Below are positions 33,199 to 42,860 of a stretch of 64,000 nucleotides of DNA, in pieces. The stretch spans positions 232,192,109 to 232,256,108 of the forward strand of contig CM066033.1 of the NCBI GenBank assembly GCA_033557465.1. The letters are read 5' to 3'. This stretch comes from Ichthyophis bannanicus. Its lineage: Eukaryota; Chordata; Amphibia; Gymnophiona; Ichthyophiidae. The translations under genes and the position numbers were made by a program. Each line of letters opens with the position of its first letter. The first letter of the stretch is position 1. A model generated the notes under the pieces. It was not told the DNA's origin. It saw only the letters and a program-made list of their open reading frames with translations, and searched no databases.

Positions 33199-34435
33199 AA
33201 CAAGTGCAAAGTGATGCACATAGGGAAGAATAATGCAAGTTATAGCTACAGAATGCTAGGTTCTACATTGGGAGTCACCGCTAAGGAAAAGGATCTGGGC
33301 ATCTTCATGAACAATATACCAAAATCTTCTGGTAAGTGCGCAGTGGAAGCTAAGAAAGCAAACGGAATGTTAGGAGTTATTAGGAAAGGAATAGAGAATA
33401 AAGTCAAGAATGTTCTAATGCCTCCTGTATCACTCCATGGCGCAACTTCACTTTGAGTATTATGTTCAATTATGGTCACTGTATCTCAAAAAAGAGCAGA
33501 AATAGAAAAGTGACAGAGAAAGGCAACCAAATTGATAAGGGAGATGGATTGATACATCTGTGAGGGAAGACTAAAAGAGGTTAGGGATCTTCAGCTTGGG
33601 GACTAGATGGCTGAGGGGAGATATGATAGAGGTCTATGAAGTCCTGAGTATAGTGGAATGGGTAACTGCAAATCATCTACTGACTCTTTCAAAAGGCCTA
33701 TCACTGGCCAGCCGGCTAAAGGCACTGAATGGGATATTTAGCAGCATTATTTGGATAGAGTCTCTGAATATCTCCACAGACCACCCTGGAGCTATCCATT
33801 TAGTGCAGGGATGGTCTGTGGGAAGAGAGAAAGTGTGTTGACACTAACCGGATAAGTGCCGGTATTTACCCATTTATGTCTGCAGGCAACTTGGGCTATT
33901 TAGGTTCATATTCATAGAAATTCCAGCTGAATATGATGGTAGCCACACAGCCGAGATATTCAGCGGCCATTCCTATTCAGACACTGCTGCTGAATATTCA
34001 GCTAATATTTAAGTACCACAGTTTATAGCCGCGGCCTTTAAATATTGGCCACTCTGAACACTGGCCCCGCAAAGACTAGGAAGCATGCAGCAAAGTTACT
34101 AAGTAGTACATTTTAAACAAACAGGAAAAAATATTTTTCACTCAAGATATAATTAAGCTCTGAAATTCATTGCTGGCAGATGTGGCAAAAGCAGTTAGCA
34201 TAGCTGGGTTTAAAAAAATGTTTGGACAAATTCAAGGACAAATCCATAAAGCATTATTAAGGTAGATGTGGGGGAAAGTCACTGCTAGCCTTGCTGTAAG
34301 CAGCTTAGAATAATGCACCATTTTAGGATTCTGCCAGGTATTGTGACTTAGATTGACCACTGTTAGAAACAGGCTACTCGGCTTGATGGTCCTTTGGTCT
34401 GGTCCAATATAGCAAGTCTTACGTGATAGGGCAGT
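33199..34435 (+). mobile_element. CR1 3' portion hosting the ORF1-only element
   Basis: HIGKNNASYSYRMLGSTLG and EKDLGIFMNNIPKSS at 33215-33330, then KKANGMLGVIRKGIENKVKNVLMP. After a family B insertion at about 33690-34066 the ORF2 end resumes ('aaagactaggaagcatgc', 'tttaaaaaaatgtttggac') and the CR1 terminus is reached at about 34410. Frameshifts are common. Confidence 0.8.
33690..34066. repeat. interspersed repeat family B, copy inside CR1
   Basis: Interrupts the CR1 between 'actctttcaaaa' and 'aaagactagg'. It carries the family text 'ctgaatat', 'gatattcagcggcc' and 'tttaaatattggcc'. It is more diverged than 11345-11960. Confidence 0.55.
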
Positions 34436-34669
34436 TAGAGTTTAAATACTGGATTGAAGAAATCAATGTTTGGGGTTCCCCATAAATACCGGCCATGATA
34501 TTTAAAGATATACCCAGATATTCAGCACCAGCCAGTGACTAGGGTTGCCAACTTTTTCACCGAGAAAAACCCGACACCTGTGGCTCGCCATGCTCCACCC
34601 ATTCTCCGCCCCTAGTCCCACCACTGCCCCGCCCCCAGCCCCACCCACAAAAATTACCGAGGATTCAGT

Positions 34670-35150
34670 CACACCCCCCCTCAGTGTTGGTTCTCACACC
34701 CCCCCTCCCCTCAGTGCTGGTTCACTCACTCACCCCCCCTGCTGACTCACTCACCCCCCTCCCCTGCTGGTTCACTCACTCACCCCCTCCCCTGCTGGTT
34801 CACTCACCCACCCCCCTGTCACTCACTCACCCCCTCCCCTGCTGGTTCACTCACACCAACCCCCCTCCCCTGCTGGTTCACTCACACCACCCTCCCCCTC
34901 CACTGCTGGTTCACTCACCCCCCCCTGTCACTTACTCACCCCTCCTGCTGGGTCACTCACTCACCCCCCTTCCCCTGCTGGTTCACTCACACCACCCCCC
35001 CCCCTCCACTGTTGGTTCACTCACACCACCACCACCATCCCCCCTTGCTGGTTCACTCACACCATCACCCCCCCTCCCCTGCTGGTTCACTCACACCACC
35101 CCCCCCCTTGCTGGTTCACTCACACCATCACCCCCCCTCCCCCTCCCCCT
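34670..35150. repeat. C-rich minisatellite inside the hAT element
   Basis: Irregular units of about 25-45 bases built on 'ctgctggttcactcac' followed by C-rich spacers of varying length ('cacccccctccc'). More than a dozen units are visible. Apparent ORFs across it are repeat artefacts. Confidence 0.85.
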
Positions 35151-35157
35151 CTGCCCA

Positions 35158-35490
35158 AGCCGCTGCTTCTGCTTTGTACAGAGTAGCGGCTGCAATACAC
35201 TTACTTTGAAAATTAAAGACAAACTGTGTAAGGAGCCCTCCGGTCATCGCAGAGCCTGAGGAAGTGATGTCATGGGGGCGGGCTCCTCACAGGTTGTCTT
35301 TCCTTTTCAAATTAACTTTATTGCAGCTAAAGTTAATTTGAAAAGGAAAGACAACCTGTGAGGAGCCCGCCCCCATGACATCACTTCCTCGGGCTCTGCG
35401 ATGACCGGAGGGCTCCTTACACAGTTTGTCTTTACTTTTCAATGTAAGTGTATTGCAGCCACTGCTCTGTACAAAGCAGAAGCAGCGGCT
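35158..35490. repeat. 333 bp near-perfect palindrome
   Basis: Arms 35158-35320 and 35328-35490, 163 bp each, with a 7 base centre (ttgcagc). Only scattered mismatches are visible, for example gagcctgagg against cctcgggctc. It lies inside the hAT element. Such symmetry suggests recent formation or active correction between arms. Confidence 0.9.
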
Positions 35491-35538
35491 GCACTGCTAT
35501 GGGGAATCGCGTTCGCGCCGCGGACTTCGGCACAAAAG

Positions 35539-35659
35539 CCGTTTTTTTGCTCTGGCCACTCCCGATCTTGCGGCCAGAGCAAAAAAACGGTTTTTCAGTG
35601 GCCGGTTTTACATCTGTGCCGGCAGCCGGCCTGGCCATGGAAAAACTGGCCAGGCCGGC
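35539..35659. repeat. two further hairpins next to the palindrome
   Basis: The first pairs 35539-35557 with 35572-35590 (19 bp, perfect; gctctggcc core). The second pairs 35625-35637 with 35647-35659 (13 bp, perfect; gccggcctggcca). Both lie just inside the right TIR. Confidence 0.85.
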
Positions 35660-36045
35660 TGAAAACCAGCCAGTTGGCAACCCTACCAGTGACTGCTGCC
35701 ATTATCCTGATAATAGCAATTTTCAGTGCTATTGCTTAAATAGCAATCCACACAGTGGTGTAAATTCTGCCCAGTCAGCCCCTGCAGTGCGGGGGTGGGT
35801 GGGCCCCGGGCAGAAAGGAGGCCCACACGGTGGCAGCATGTCAAACTAATTTTATCATGTTTGCCATGCTGCTCCGCTCTTGTAAGTCTGAGGTGAACAC
35901 AGTAGTTGTTCCTTGCAGGGCTGAAGTCTCATGATAACAGCCATACCATGAGACTTTGGCTGAGCAGGGAACATCCACCATGGCCTATGAAGGGGGCCGT
36001 ATGGGGAAGTACTGCTAACTGGATAAATGGTTTTAAATACTGAGC

Positions 36046-36254
36046 CCCTCGTTTATATATTTCCTTTATTTAGCCCTATCCGTTCACATTCTTGGGATCC
36101 TGTTATTTTTCTTCTTTTGTAAGGTCTATATTGATTGATGAGTGGGTTTCGTTTCTTTGTCATTTTGGTTTTGATTGACAATATTATTGTATTCTTTATT
36201 TTCCTTACTGGGGTCAAGATGTTCTTGATGTAGGGTGTTAATGATGGAATAAAA
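36046..36254. other. spacer, no feature
   Basis: T-rich; an A run at 36260-36270 may be a small retroposon tail. Confidence 0.4.
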
Positions 36255-36420
36255 ATAAATTAAAAAAAAAAGCCAAAGGGACAGCTTTAAAAAATGGAAA
36301 GCAAACCAAAGTGAAGAAAACAGGAAAGAGGATAAGCACTGGGAAGATTGATGCAAAGCCCAAACCACTAACAGAAACATTTTCTCAAGTACATTTAAAG
36401 CAAGAAGTCTGGGAGGCTGT
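36255..36420 (+). mobile_element. CR1 ORF2 linker fragment
   Basis: 'aaaaaaagccaaagggacagctttaaaaaatggaaa ... ggaagattgatgcaaagcc' follows 21140-21310 of the CR1 copy, covering the low-complexity linker between endonuclease and reverse transcriptase. Confidence 0.6.
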
Positions 36421-37213
36421 CAATTGGATAACTAGATGGCAGTTGGTACTCATGAAGGACAAGAGCATAGGCAAAAAGCTAAAGTAGCTCCCAGCCTTCT
36501 ACCCTCACAAATATCCACCTACCCACAGCTTTATAGTCTCTCCATTTCAGTGTTTACTGCTGCTCTGATGGGAACACTTCCACATCAGCAGTGTTACTGT
36601 CAGAGCAAAGTTTGATACTGAGCTGGGAGGAACTGTAAATTGTGTTGTCCTAGCTCAAGGTAGGTAGGTTTTCATTGGGCAGGTGGATTGTGGAGGGAAG
36701 GAGACCAATCGGAAGAAGCATTTGGACAAACTTTCCTTTATATGTAATGAGCAGGTGGAAGGGCAGACCTTGGGATTTAGCTGACCCTCTTTGCTAATGC
36801 TTTAAACCTGGACAGGTAGGATCATGATGGAGCTGGCTGCCCATACTAAACATGTGGAGAGTAATATTATAACATGGAAGTTAGTTACTGGGAGACACCT
36901 ACTTTTCTTTATAAAATACAAATGCACCTAAATTTAAAGTGAGATCATTTCCAACAACCCATGAACTGATGTAAATAACCACATCTACATTTTGTAATTA
37001 CGCCCCAAAATTATACTATTTTATAATGTGTGTGTACTTGCGCGTCATCTATGCTCTGCTCAGACTCCACCCCTTTTCATGGCCACAGTGAATGCTTGTG
37101 CCATGAAATTAATGCTCATACTTTTTACCCTCGGTAGGATTTTATAAGAAGACATTTACGTATGCATACTACCAAAATGCCCTTTATAGTTGCCCTCTCA
37201 ATGTGGGCCAGTA
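36421..37213. other. no recognisable feature
   Basis: A short imperfect inverted repeat ('tgctgctctgatggg' / 'cagtgttactgtcagagca') lies at 36550-36606. Nothing else can be named. Confidence 0.45.
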
Positions 37214-37570
37214 AAAACATAGAAATTATAGAAAAATGACAGTAGATAAAGACCATATGACCTATCCATTTTCAATTCATACTAAATACTAAGCTCTGCG
37301 ATCCGCTCCTTTCTCTTAGAAATCCTATTTGCTTGTCCCATACTTTCTTAAAATCATATACAGTCCTTGCCGGCACCACCTCCACTCTTTGCATAAAGAA
37401 ATATTTCCTTGCATTATTCCTAAGCCTATTCCCTTTCTTTTTTATCCTATGTCCTCTCATTCCAGAGCTTCTTTTCAATTATAAGAGGCTCGTCTCCTAT
37501 GCATTTATGCCAAGAAGGTTTTTAAATATCTGTCATATTTCCCTTCTCCTGCCTTTCTTCCAAAGTATAC

Positions 37571-38066
37571 AAAACAAACCAAAAAATCCTCTCAGGAATA
37601 AAGTAGATAAACCAATATGCAAAAAAACCCGAGTAAATAAAAGGAAAAAGAAAATTTCTTTTTGTCGGAGCGACCCTGCAAAAGCAGACAGAAGGAAACC
37701 GTCTTCTCGCCGAGGTCGCTCCTTTTAATAGAATTTTATAAGTGGAGTAATTTTAAACACTTAGCTGAATTTATCTAAGCTTGTAAAGCAAAAGGAATTC
37801 ATAAAACCGACGTGTCACATTTCGGATCACAGGATCATTATTTTAGTGATCCGAAACGTGACATGTCGGTTTTATTAATTCCTTTAGCTTTACAAGCTTG
37901 GATAAATTCAGCTAAGTGTTTAAAATTACTCCACTTATAAAATTCTATTAAAAGGAGCGACCTCGGCGAGAAGACGGTTTCCTTCTGTCTACTTTTGCAG
38001 GGTCGCTCCGACAAAAATAAATTTTCTTTTTCCTTTTATTTAATCAGGTTTTTCTGCATATTGTTT
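37571..38066. mobile_element. 496 bp foldback element with 17 bp target duplication
   Basis: The direct repeat tttcttccaaagtatac occurs at 37554-37570 and 38067-38083, directly flanking the insert, and continues CR1 sequence on both sides. The insert is a palindrome: arms 37613-37830 and 37846-38063 with about 15 bases between. Mismatches are few, mainly small indels in A/T runs. It has no ORF beyond chance. The 42 bases at the left (37571-37612) have no counterpart at the right. It is not clearly a hAT or other TIR transposon, because a 17 bp duplication is too long for those. Confidence 0.85.
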
Positions 38067-38212
38067 TTTCTTCCAAAGTATACATATCGAGGTCTTCAAG
38101 TTCACCCTCATATGCTTTATGACGAAGACCACCGACTATTGTAGTAACCCCACCTGCATTGTCCCATCCTTAACCTCTGCATGAATTCAATTTACTATTT
38201 TCATCTGCCTCA

Positions 38213-38492
38213 GTTGGAGGAATGGCCTAGTGGTTAGAGCAAGTTGCCTCAGGCCCAAGGGCTAGGGGTTCAAATCCCACCAGAAGACAGCAACCTCTGG
38301 ATGGAGGGACTGGGGTTTCTCATCCCACAAGTGCTACTTGTGGCCTTGGGCAAGCCACTTAATCCTCCATTGCCTCAGGTACAAAACATAGGTTGAGCCC
38401 TTCAGGGTGAGGATAAATATATACTGTACCTGACTATACACTGCTTTGACCCAGCAAAAAGCAATATATAAGCATTGCTAAATAAATAAAAT
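38213..38492 (+). mobile_element. tRNA-derived SINE, copy 1
   Basis: Head: 'ggaggaatggcctagtggttagagcaagttgcc' with an A box at 38223-38234 and B box gggttcaaatccc at 38267-38279. Body: 'gacagcaacctctggatgg...ggactggggtttctcatcccacaagtgctacttgtggccttgggcaagccacttaa'. Tail: short stem and AAATAAATAAA. It matches 52291-52577 throughout. Polymerase III transcription from the internal boxes and mobilisation by a LINE are expected for the class. Confidence 0.88.
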
Positions 38493-38889
38493 ACCAATAC
38501 ATGTTGTCACTTCTCACTCAACCAGTTTTCATCCCTGTCAGTTGCTTTAGGATCTATCCTAAGGGCATTCGGTTTATTTATGTCTTCTATGTGGAACTGT
38601 CTCAAAGGATTTGCTGAAATCTAAGTACACCACATCTAGTACTCTACCTCAATCCAACTCTCTGGGCATCAAGTCAAAGAAATTAATCAGATTTGTCTGA
38701 CAAGACAAACTAGATATTTAGCCACTTTTACCCAAGTGCGTGCTTTTGAATATCTGACTAGAAAGAACAGGTACATTTATCTGGCTAATATTACTCACTT
38801 GGTGGGTTCTTACATATTGATCTCACTGCAGTCTACCACAGGAGCAAAGTTGCAATCCTGAAACAGAATTGTAGGACTTTACTGTGCAA

Positions 38890-39190
38890 TATACTATATT
38901 TATTTTATTTATTTATTTTTTTAACATGTTTTCCTATACCGTCCTATCATTAATTCAGGGCGGTTTACATAAAACAGGGTATTGAACTTGGAAGATTATA
39001 TGGGGTACAATGGGTGTGTTAAACAACTATTAACTATTTACATGAAGGCAGTGAGGTTTGTATATGATATAGTTATAAATGGATTGAGGGTATAGTCCAA
39101 GGGGGGTTTAACCAACATATATTTGTTCAGTATGCTCATGGGGTAGGTCTATATTGTTCCATAATGGGATGAGTTTTTGTCGCTTTCTTA
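38890..39190 (-). mobile_element. LINE 3' end, minus strand, 5'-truncated
   Basis: 'ttattttatttatttattttttt ... cctataccgtcctatcattaattcagggcggtttaca' is the reversed 3' end, followed by 3' UTR text similar to 49980-50170. No protein part. Confidence 0.7.
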
Positions 39191-39814
39191 TAGTCTGATA
39201 TGTTTGATCAGTATATGAACATCAGCACAAGGCTAAATGAAAAAAATGGCTTCATTTCTATAACCTGACACAGTCTGCTCAAATCCCATATTAAAACTGA
39301 AATTTTGCCAATAAGTAAACACAATCCTGTTGTCAAGTGGTTTTGCAAAGACTAAGCCCTTTCAACATTTTGCCACCAATTCCAAGAAGCTATATCTCAA
39401 GGTACAATTGGTTTCAAAGCACCTACAGTAGAGCACTAGAAAACTATTATGATGTAGAGCTGATGGTATTCATCCCGCATATGATGCTCTCGATCTGCTC
39501 AGTGGAGTATGAGTAAAAGGTGTCTAGCTTGGGGAGAACAGTGCCTCCTTTTGGGGGGTTGTCCATATCGGGATCTTCCAAAATGGGGTTTACTGAGTGA
39601 GGCCTTGTCATATTTGTTTTGCTGTGGAAGTGTGTGGCAGAGGCCTTTGGGCTGGGGGTATCTGCTGGATGGCTCTTAGGTGTGTCATTTGTGTAAGACC
39701 GAAATGCTCTCGGGGCTCATTAAGGGAGTGCCTCAGGATATTGGAATGGTGTTTCTTTCTTTTCTGGTCAATTGCTCTGCAATGTTCAAAAGATCTACTG
39801 TTTGATACCTAGTC
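39191..39814. other. unassigned, possibly LINE 3' UTR at the end
   Basis: One 71-codon ORF (39597-39812) without motifs. The right end runs into the LINE tail below. Confidence 0.4.
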
Positions 39815-39898
39815 TATGTAAAACAGTTTGTTCATGTTCTATGTAAATCACACTGATTCAGAAATAGTGTGATATGTAAAAGCAAATAAATAAATATT
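39815..39898 (+). mobile_element. LINE or SINE 3' tail
   Basis: 'tctatgtaaatcacactgattcagaaatagtgtgatatgtaaaagcaaataaataaat' is a diverged copy of the 3' end at 18680-18742. Confidence 0.7.
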
Positions 39899-40909
39899 AC
39901 AGGTTGGTTGTTCTGAACCTTATTGGAGCATGACTCACACACTGTTAATCTAGTTAATAAGGAAGAGCTATTTGTGTTATAGCCATCTGGGATTCAGATA
40001 CCTCCAGGTCCAAAAAGACACATTTGAGAGGATCTATGCATGATTTATGGTAGGCATAAATGCCGATGTTTCAATTTGGTGCTTTGAATGTGTACAGCCT
40101 TATAAATAAAGGGCCTGATATTTAGTGGCAGCAGCTAGCATCAATGCTGAATCTAAGACCTTCCAGGGCCATATCCAGCCACCGGCAATGAATATCCCAG
40201 TCAGTCGGTTAGCATTGAAGCTAATCAGACAGTGGCGATCTTCAGGCGCTGCCTGGTTAGTTTTGATGGCACCTTTTAAAACGCCTTGCTTTCACTGCCA
40301 AGGGATAACTGGGCAGCGGCTGAATATCATCACTGCATGGTTATCCCCGGGTGCTAGCCGGTTAGCAGTGGGGCATGAAGCGATGGCACCTACGGATATT
40401 CAGCGGCACTAAATGCGCTAATGTCACTGAATATCCCACGGACTGCAATTAGCGCAGTTAGGAGATCTGTAACCCTGGTAACCAAGAGGCCCTCCTCGCC
40501 CTCCATCATACCTCTTACCCCCCAGCCCTCTCTTTTACATACCAAACACCACAGAGCCGTATTATGGTACAACTTTGGTCGCAGCTTTATTTAACACATG
40601 TAACAATCCGCCCAACATGGGCAAAACATACTCAACATCCCAACATCGCCCCCCCCCCCATCCGGACGATGCCCCCACCCGCCATATTATTAGCAAGGCA
40701 GAGCATCCTCTTCCCCATCCCCCACCGCCTGCCTCGCCATGCTAGTAGCAAAGGCCGGCCCTCACACCCCAATACCGGGCCGAGACCCCCAACCGGGATG
40801 TCTTGCCCCACCCCGGGGAGCCCTTCACTCCCCCACAGCTCCAAATTCAGTTACAGCCCTGCCGCCTTGGCGAGCGCTGGCTCTATACCCCACCACCGGT
40901 GCGAGGTAG

Positions 40910-41596
40910 TTATCTATCCTTGCACTGACCCATCCCCATAAAGCTGCGACCAACCCACATCTCCAGCACCTCCTGCCAATCGTTTAATAAAAGGTCTTGA
41001 CCCACAGGAGATAGGTGCACCCCATCTGTGCGGTACAGCCCCGCACATTTTGCATCCGCCCAAGGGTGCTGCACCTGCCAGCCACCTGCCTGCTGCACCC
41101 AACGTCCAATCTGCCGGTTGACTTTTACTATTCCTTGCGACCAACGCCGCTGAGACTGGCAAGTCGGCCTCGGGATAATGTCGGACCAGATAATCACCAC
41201 TCCTGGCCAGTCCTCCTGCAGCACTCGAATGTCCCGCTGCACCGCTCGAATGAGCTGTCGACAAGTCCAATTGGACAGGTCGTTACCGCCCAAATGTATC
41301 AACACTCCCAGTGGACGCTGCTGCCGGTCTGCTTGCCTTCGAACCACAGGAAGAAGTTGCCACCAACGCATGCTACGCTCTCCCATCCACAGCAACTGAA
41401 TGTTGCGGGTCACCAGGCCCAGATGCACTCCTAGCAGGCGCAGCATGGTCCTCCGCTCTGCCCAGTACACAAAGGAATGCCCGATAATCCACCACTCGCC
41501 AGCTGGGCACTCTCCCGCACCTCCGTCCCGGGAGTGTAGACGCGGCTGCGATCCTGAAACATAAAACACATTGTAAATACCCACACACACACACAC
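40910..41596 (-). CDS. SGNH-family hydrolase ORF, intact, 228 aa
   Basis: SGNH hydrolases cleave esters using Ser-His, with Gly and Asn in the oxyanion hole. Visible: block I as IIGHSFV (about residues 37-43, Gly-His-Ser in place of Gly-Asp-Ser), a block III as HLGGNDLSN (about 102-110), and block V as DGVHLSPVG (about 190-198). All catalytic positions are therefore present. The ORF is unbroken, follows the recombinase stop by about 34 bases, and has no signal peptide. Activity and role in the element are unknown. The start could be later than the first Met. Confidence 0.78.
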   Translation of the reverse strand: MCVCVGIYNVFYVSGSQPRLHSRDGGAGECPAGEWWIIGHSFVYWAERRTMLRLLGVHLGLVTRNIQLLWMGERSMRWWQLLPVVRRQADRQQRPLGVLIHLGGNDLSNWTCRQLIRAVQRDIRVLQEDWPGVVIIWSDIIPRPTCQSQRRWSQGIVKVNRQIGRWVQQAGGWQVQHPWADAKCAGLYRTDGVHLSPVGQDLLLNDWQEVLEMWVGRSFMGMGQCKDR

Positions 41597-41629
41597 ACCC
41601 CTGCACTCCCCCCCCCCCCACAGTCCCCA

Positions 41630-42598
41630 TCACTCTTGCTCCAACTGGACATAACCCGCATAAGCCCCAGAATGCCAACGGCCAATCCTTTGGATCACCT
41701 CACCCTCCAGCCCGGCTGCCGCCGCGCTTGTTGCCGCCCCAATCCTGAAGGAATGCGATGCAAACTGCCGCTCTACATACCCCAGCCGCCGTAACGCCAA
41801 GCACAACACCGCTGTGAATTGAAACTGTATGACCGGTTTCCCATCCGCATGACGAAAAAAGTGGCCAGCCATCTTCGGCTGCAGATGCCCATATGACCTC
41901 AAATTCCACACCGGGCATGAACACAGCCCCGGAGTCACTGTCAGCAACACCTTCTTGCCTACTCCTTTCTGATTAGTCTTTGAGCGCTTGAGATAAATCC
42001 ACACAGACACCTCCTCAAGGACCACGTGCTGAACATCCAAGCCGCCCAAATCCCCCGGCATCTGCGAACTAACTCGCTGACCCGAAAAGCCCCGAAAAAG
42101 GCAGTCACAAACAATGCACAAAATAAAACCACCTCGAATTCCGTCGCCGCCACCTCCGGCAACACACACCATATCCGCAAAAGCAGCTCATGAGATATCG
42201 GGCCACGCCAGTCCCACCCCTGTGGCCTTTCTCTTGCCCACCCCGCCAACAGCCACTTCACCAAAAACGACGCACTAGGATTACCCCAGCCCGCTACCTT
42301 GCTGAAAAAGGAGAAACCCGCCAATGTCACCCGCACCGATGACCACGACCAGCCTTGCCCCTTCACCCAAACTATGAATGAACCCCCCCCAGTCTTCTAC
42401 TCTCTCGCCGCTCCAGCCATTCCCCCTCAGAAAGTCCCACACCTTGGCGTAGCCTCGCCTGTATGCCGCCCACGTACCTGGAGCCACCGAGGACCGCAAC
42501 AACCCCATCACTCCAGCATCCCAATCTGCCAAAGGTGCTGCGGCACCACCATTGCTCCTTCGTCCGCTCCCAGGGCCAATGCCCGGAAATGCGCCCAC
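41630..42598 (-). pseudogene. tyrosine recombinase, two frameshifts, catalytic residues present
   Basis: The family enzyme integrates circular DNA copies. The N-terminal core-binding part is at 42598-42281 (SSVAPGTWAAYRRGYAKVWDF). The next frame, 42366-41959, carries GAFRVSELV with the first catalytic Arg. The third, 42172-41630, carries the Lys region (YLKRSKTNQ), the His-x-x-Arg box (HSFRIGAAT), GRWHS and the candidate nucleophile Tyr in AYAGYV. Frameshifts are needed near 42300 and near 42090. The whole R-K-HxxR-H/W-Y set is present but not in one frame. Confidence 0.82.
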
Positions 42599-42860
42599 TG
42601 AAAATGAGACAGAGCATCAGCAATGGAATTTTGAGAACCCGGCACATGACGCGCCCTAGCCGTGACATTAAGACGCAAGCAGGCTAGCACCAATATCCTC
42701 ATTAGTGCCGCCACTCTCGGACATTTGGGTGAATGCCTATTAATAACCTGCACCACTGCAGAGGAGCTGCGCCGAAAAGAATGAGACACGCGGCTCCTCG
42801 CCAGACCAAACTCCGTCCACTCCCTGCCGTGGCCAATGGAATCACTCCCCAATGCTGAGG
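42508..42860 (-). pseudogene. RNase H C-terminal part of the same element
   Basis: Reads EWTEFGLA, then VVQVINRHSPKCPRVAALMR and HVPGSQNSIADALSHFQ. The last block is the hallmark end of RNase H in DIRS and gypsy-type elements, where Asp in ADALS is catalytic. The N-terminal half is garbled toward 42990, where the element is cut off. The recombinase frame starts within its tail. Confidence 0.75.

Larger units (their letters stand above)
34540..35685. mobile_element. 1146 bp non-autonomous hAT-type element with minisatellite and hairpins
   Basis: Ends are perfect 14 bp inverted repeats (tagggttgccaact / agttggcaacccta). Flanks are identical 8 bp duplications, ccagtgac, at 34532-34539 and 35686-35693. 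Target length and TIR core point to hAT. No transposase. Inside are a C-rich minisatellite (about 34670-35150), a long palindrome (35158-35490) and two shorter hairpins (35539-35590, 35625-35659). The three hairpins lie in a row at the right side. Confidence 0.85.
34480..36045. repeat. interspersed repeat family B, copy split by a hAT element
   Basis: The left part (34480-34539: 'aaataccggccatgatatttaaagatatacccagatattcagc') and right part (35694-36045: 'tagcaattttcagtgctattgc ... tggataaatgg') match the style of the family. They are separated exactly by the hAT element with its 8 bp duplication. The right part contains text (35780-35990) that may be another insertion. Confidence 0.5.
37214..38705 (-). 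mobile_element. CR1 LINE, minus strand, in pieces around two insertions
   Basis: The 3' terminal block ('gacagtagataaagacc') is at 37240-37255 and ORF2 C-terminal relics at 37270-37553. A foldback (37571-38066) and then a tRNA-SINE (38213-38492) interrupt it. The reverse transcriptase part 38495-38705 still reads, on the minus strand, 'CQTNLINFFDLMPRELD' region then a YLDFSK box. It belongs to the same family as 27522-29077. Confidence 0.75.

Noticed and set aside
34670..35150. CRISPR-like repeat-spacer look
   Set aside because: Units vary in length and sequence, spacers are C-rich and alike, and the genome is eukaryotic. It is a minisatellite.
34684..35259. 191-codon ORF
   Set aside because: It is translation of the C-rich minisatellite inside the hAT element; no domain, and it ends in the palindrome.
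38223..38279. Functional tRNA gene
   Set aside because: A and B boxes are present, but cloverleaf arms are not kept and the SINE body follows; the second copy at 52291 confirms a SINE.
40914..41270. Overlapping 118-codon minus ORF
   Set aside because: Alternative frame of the hydrolase ORF without the SGNH blocks.
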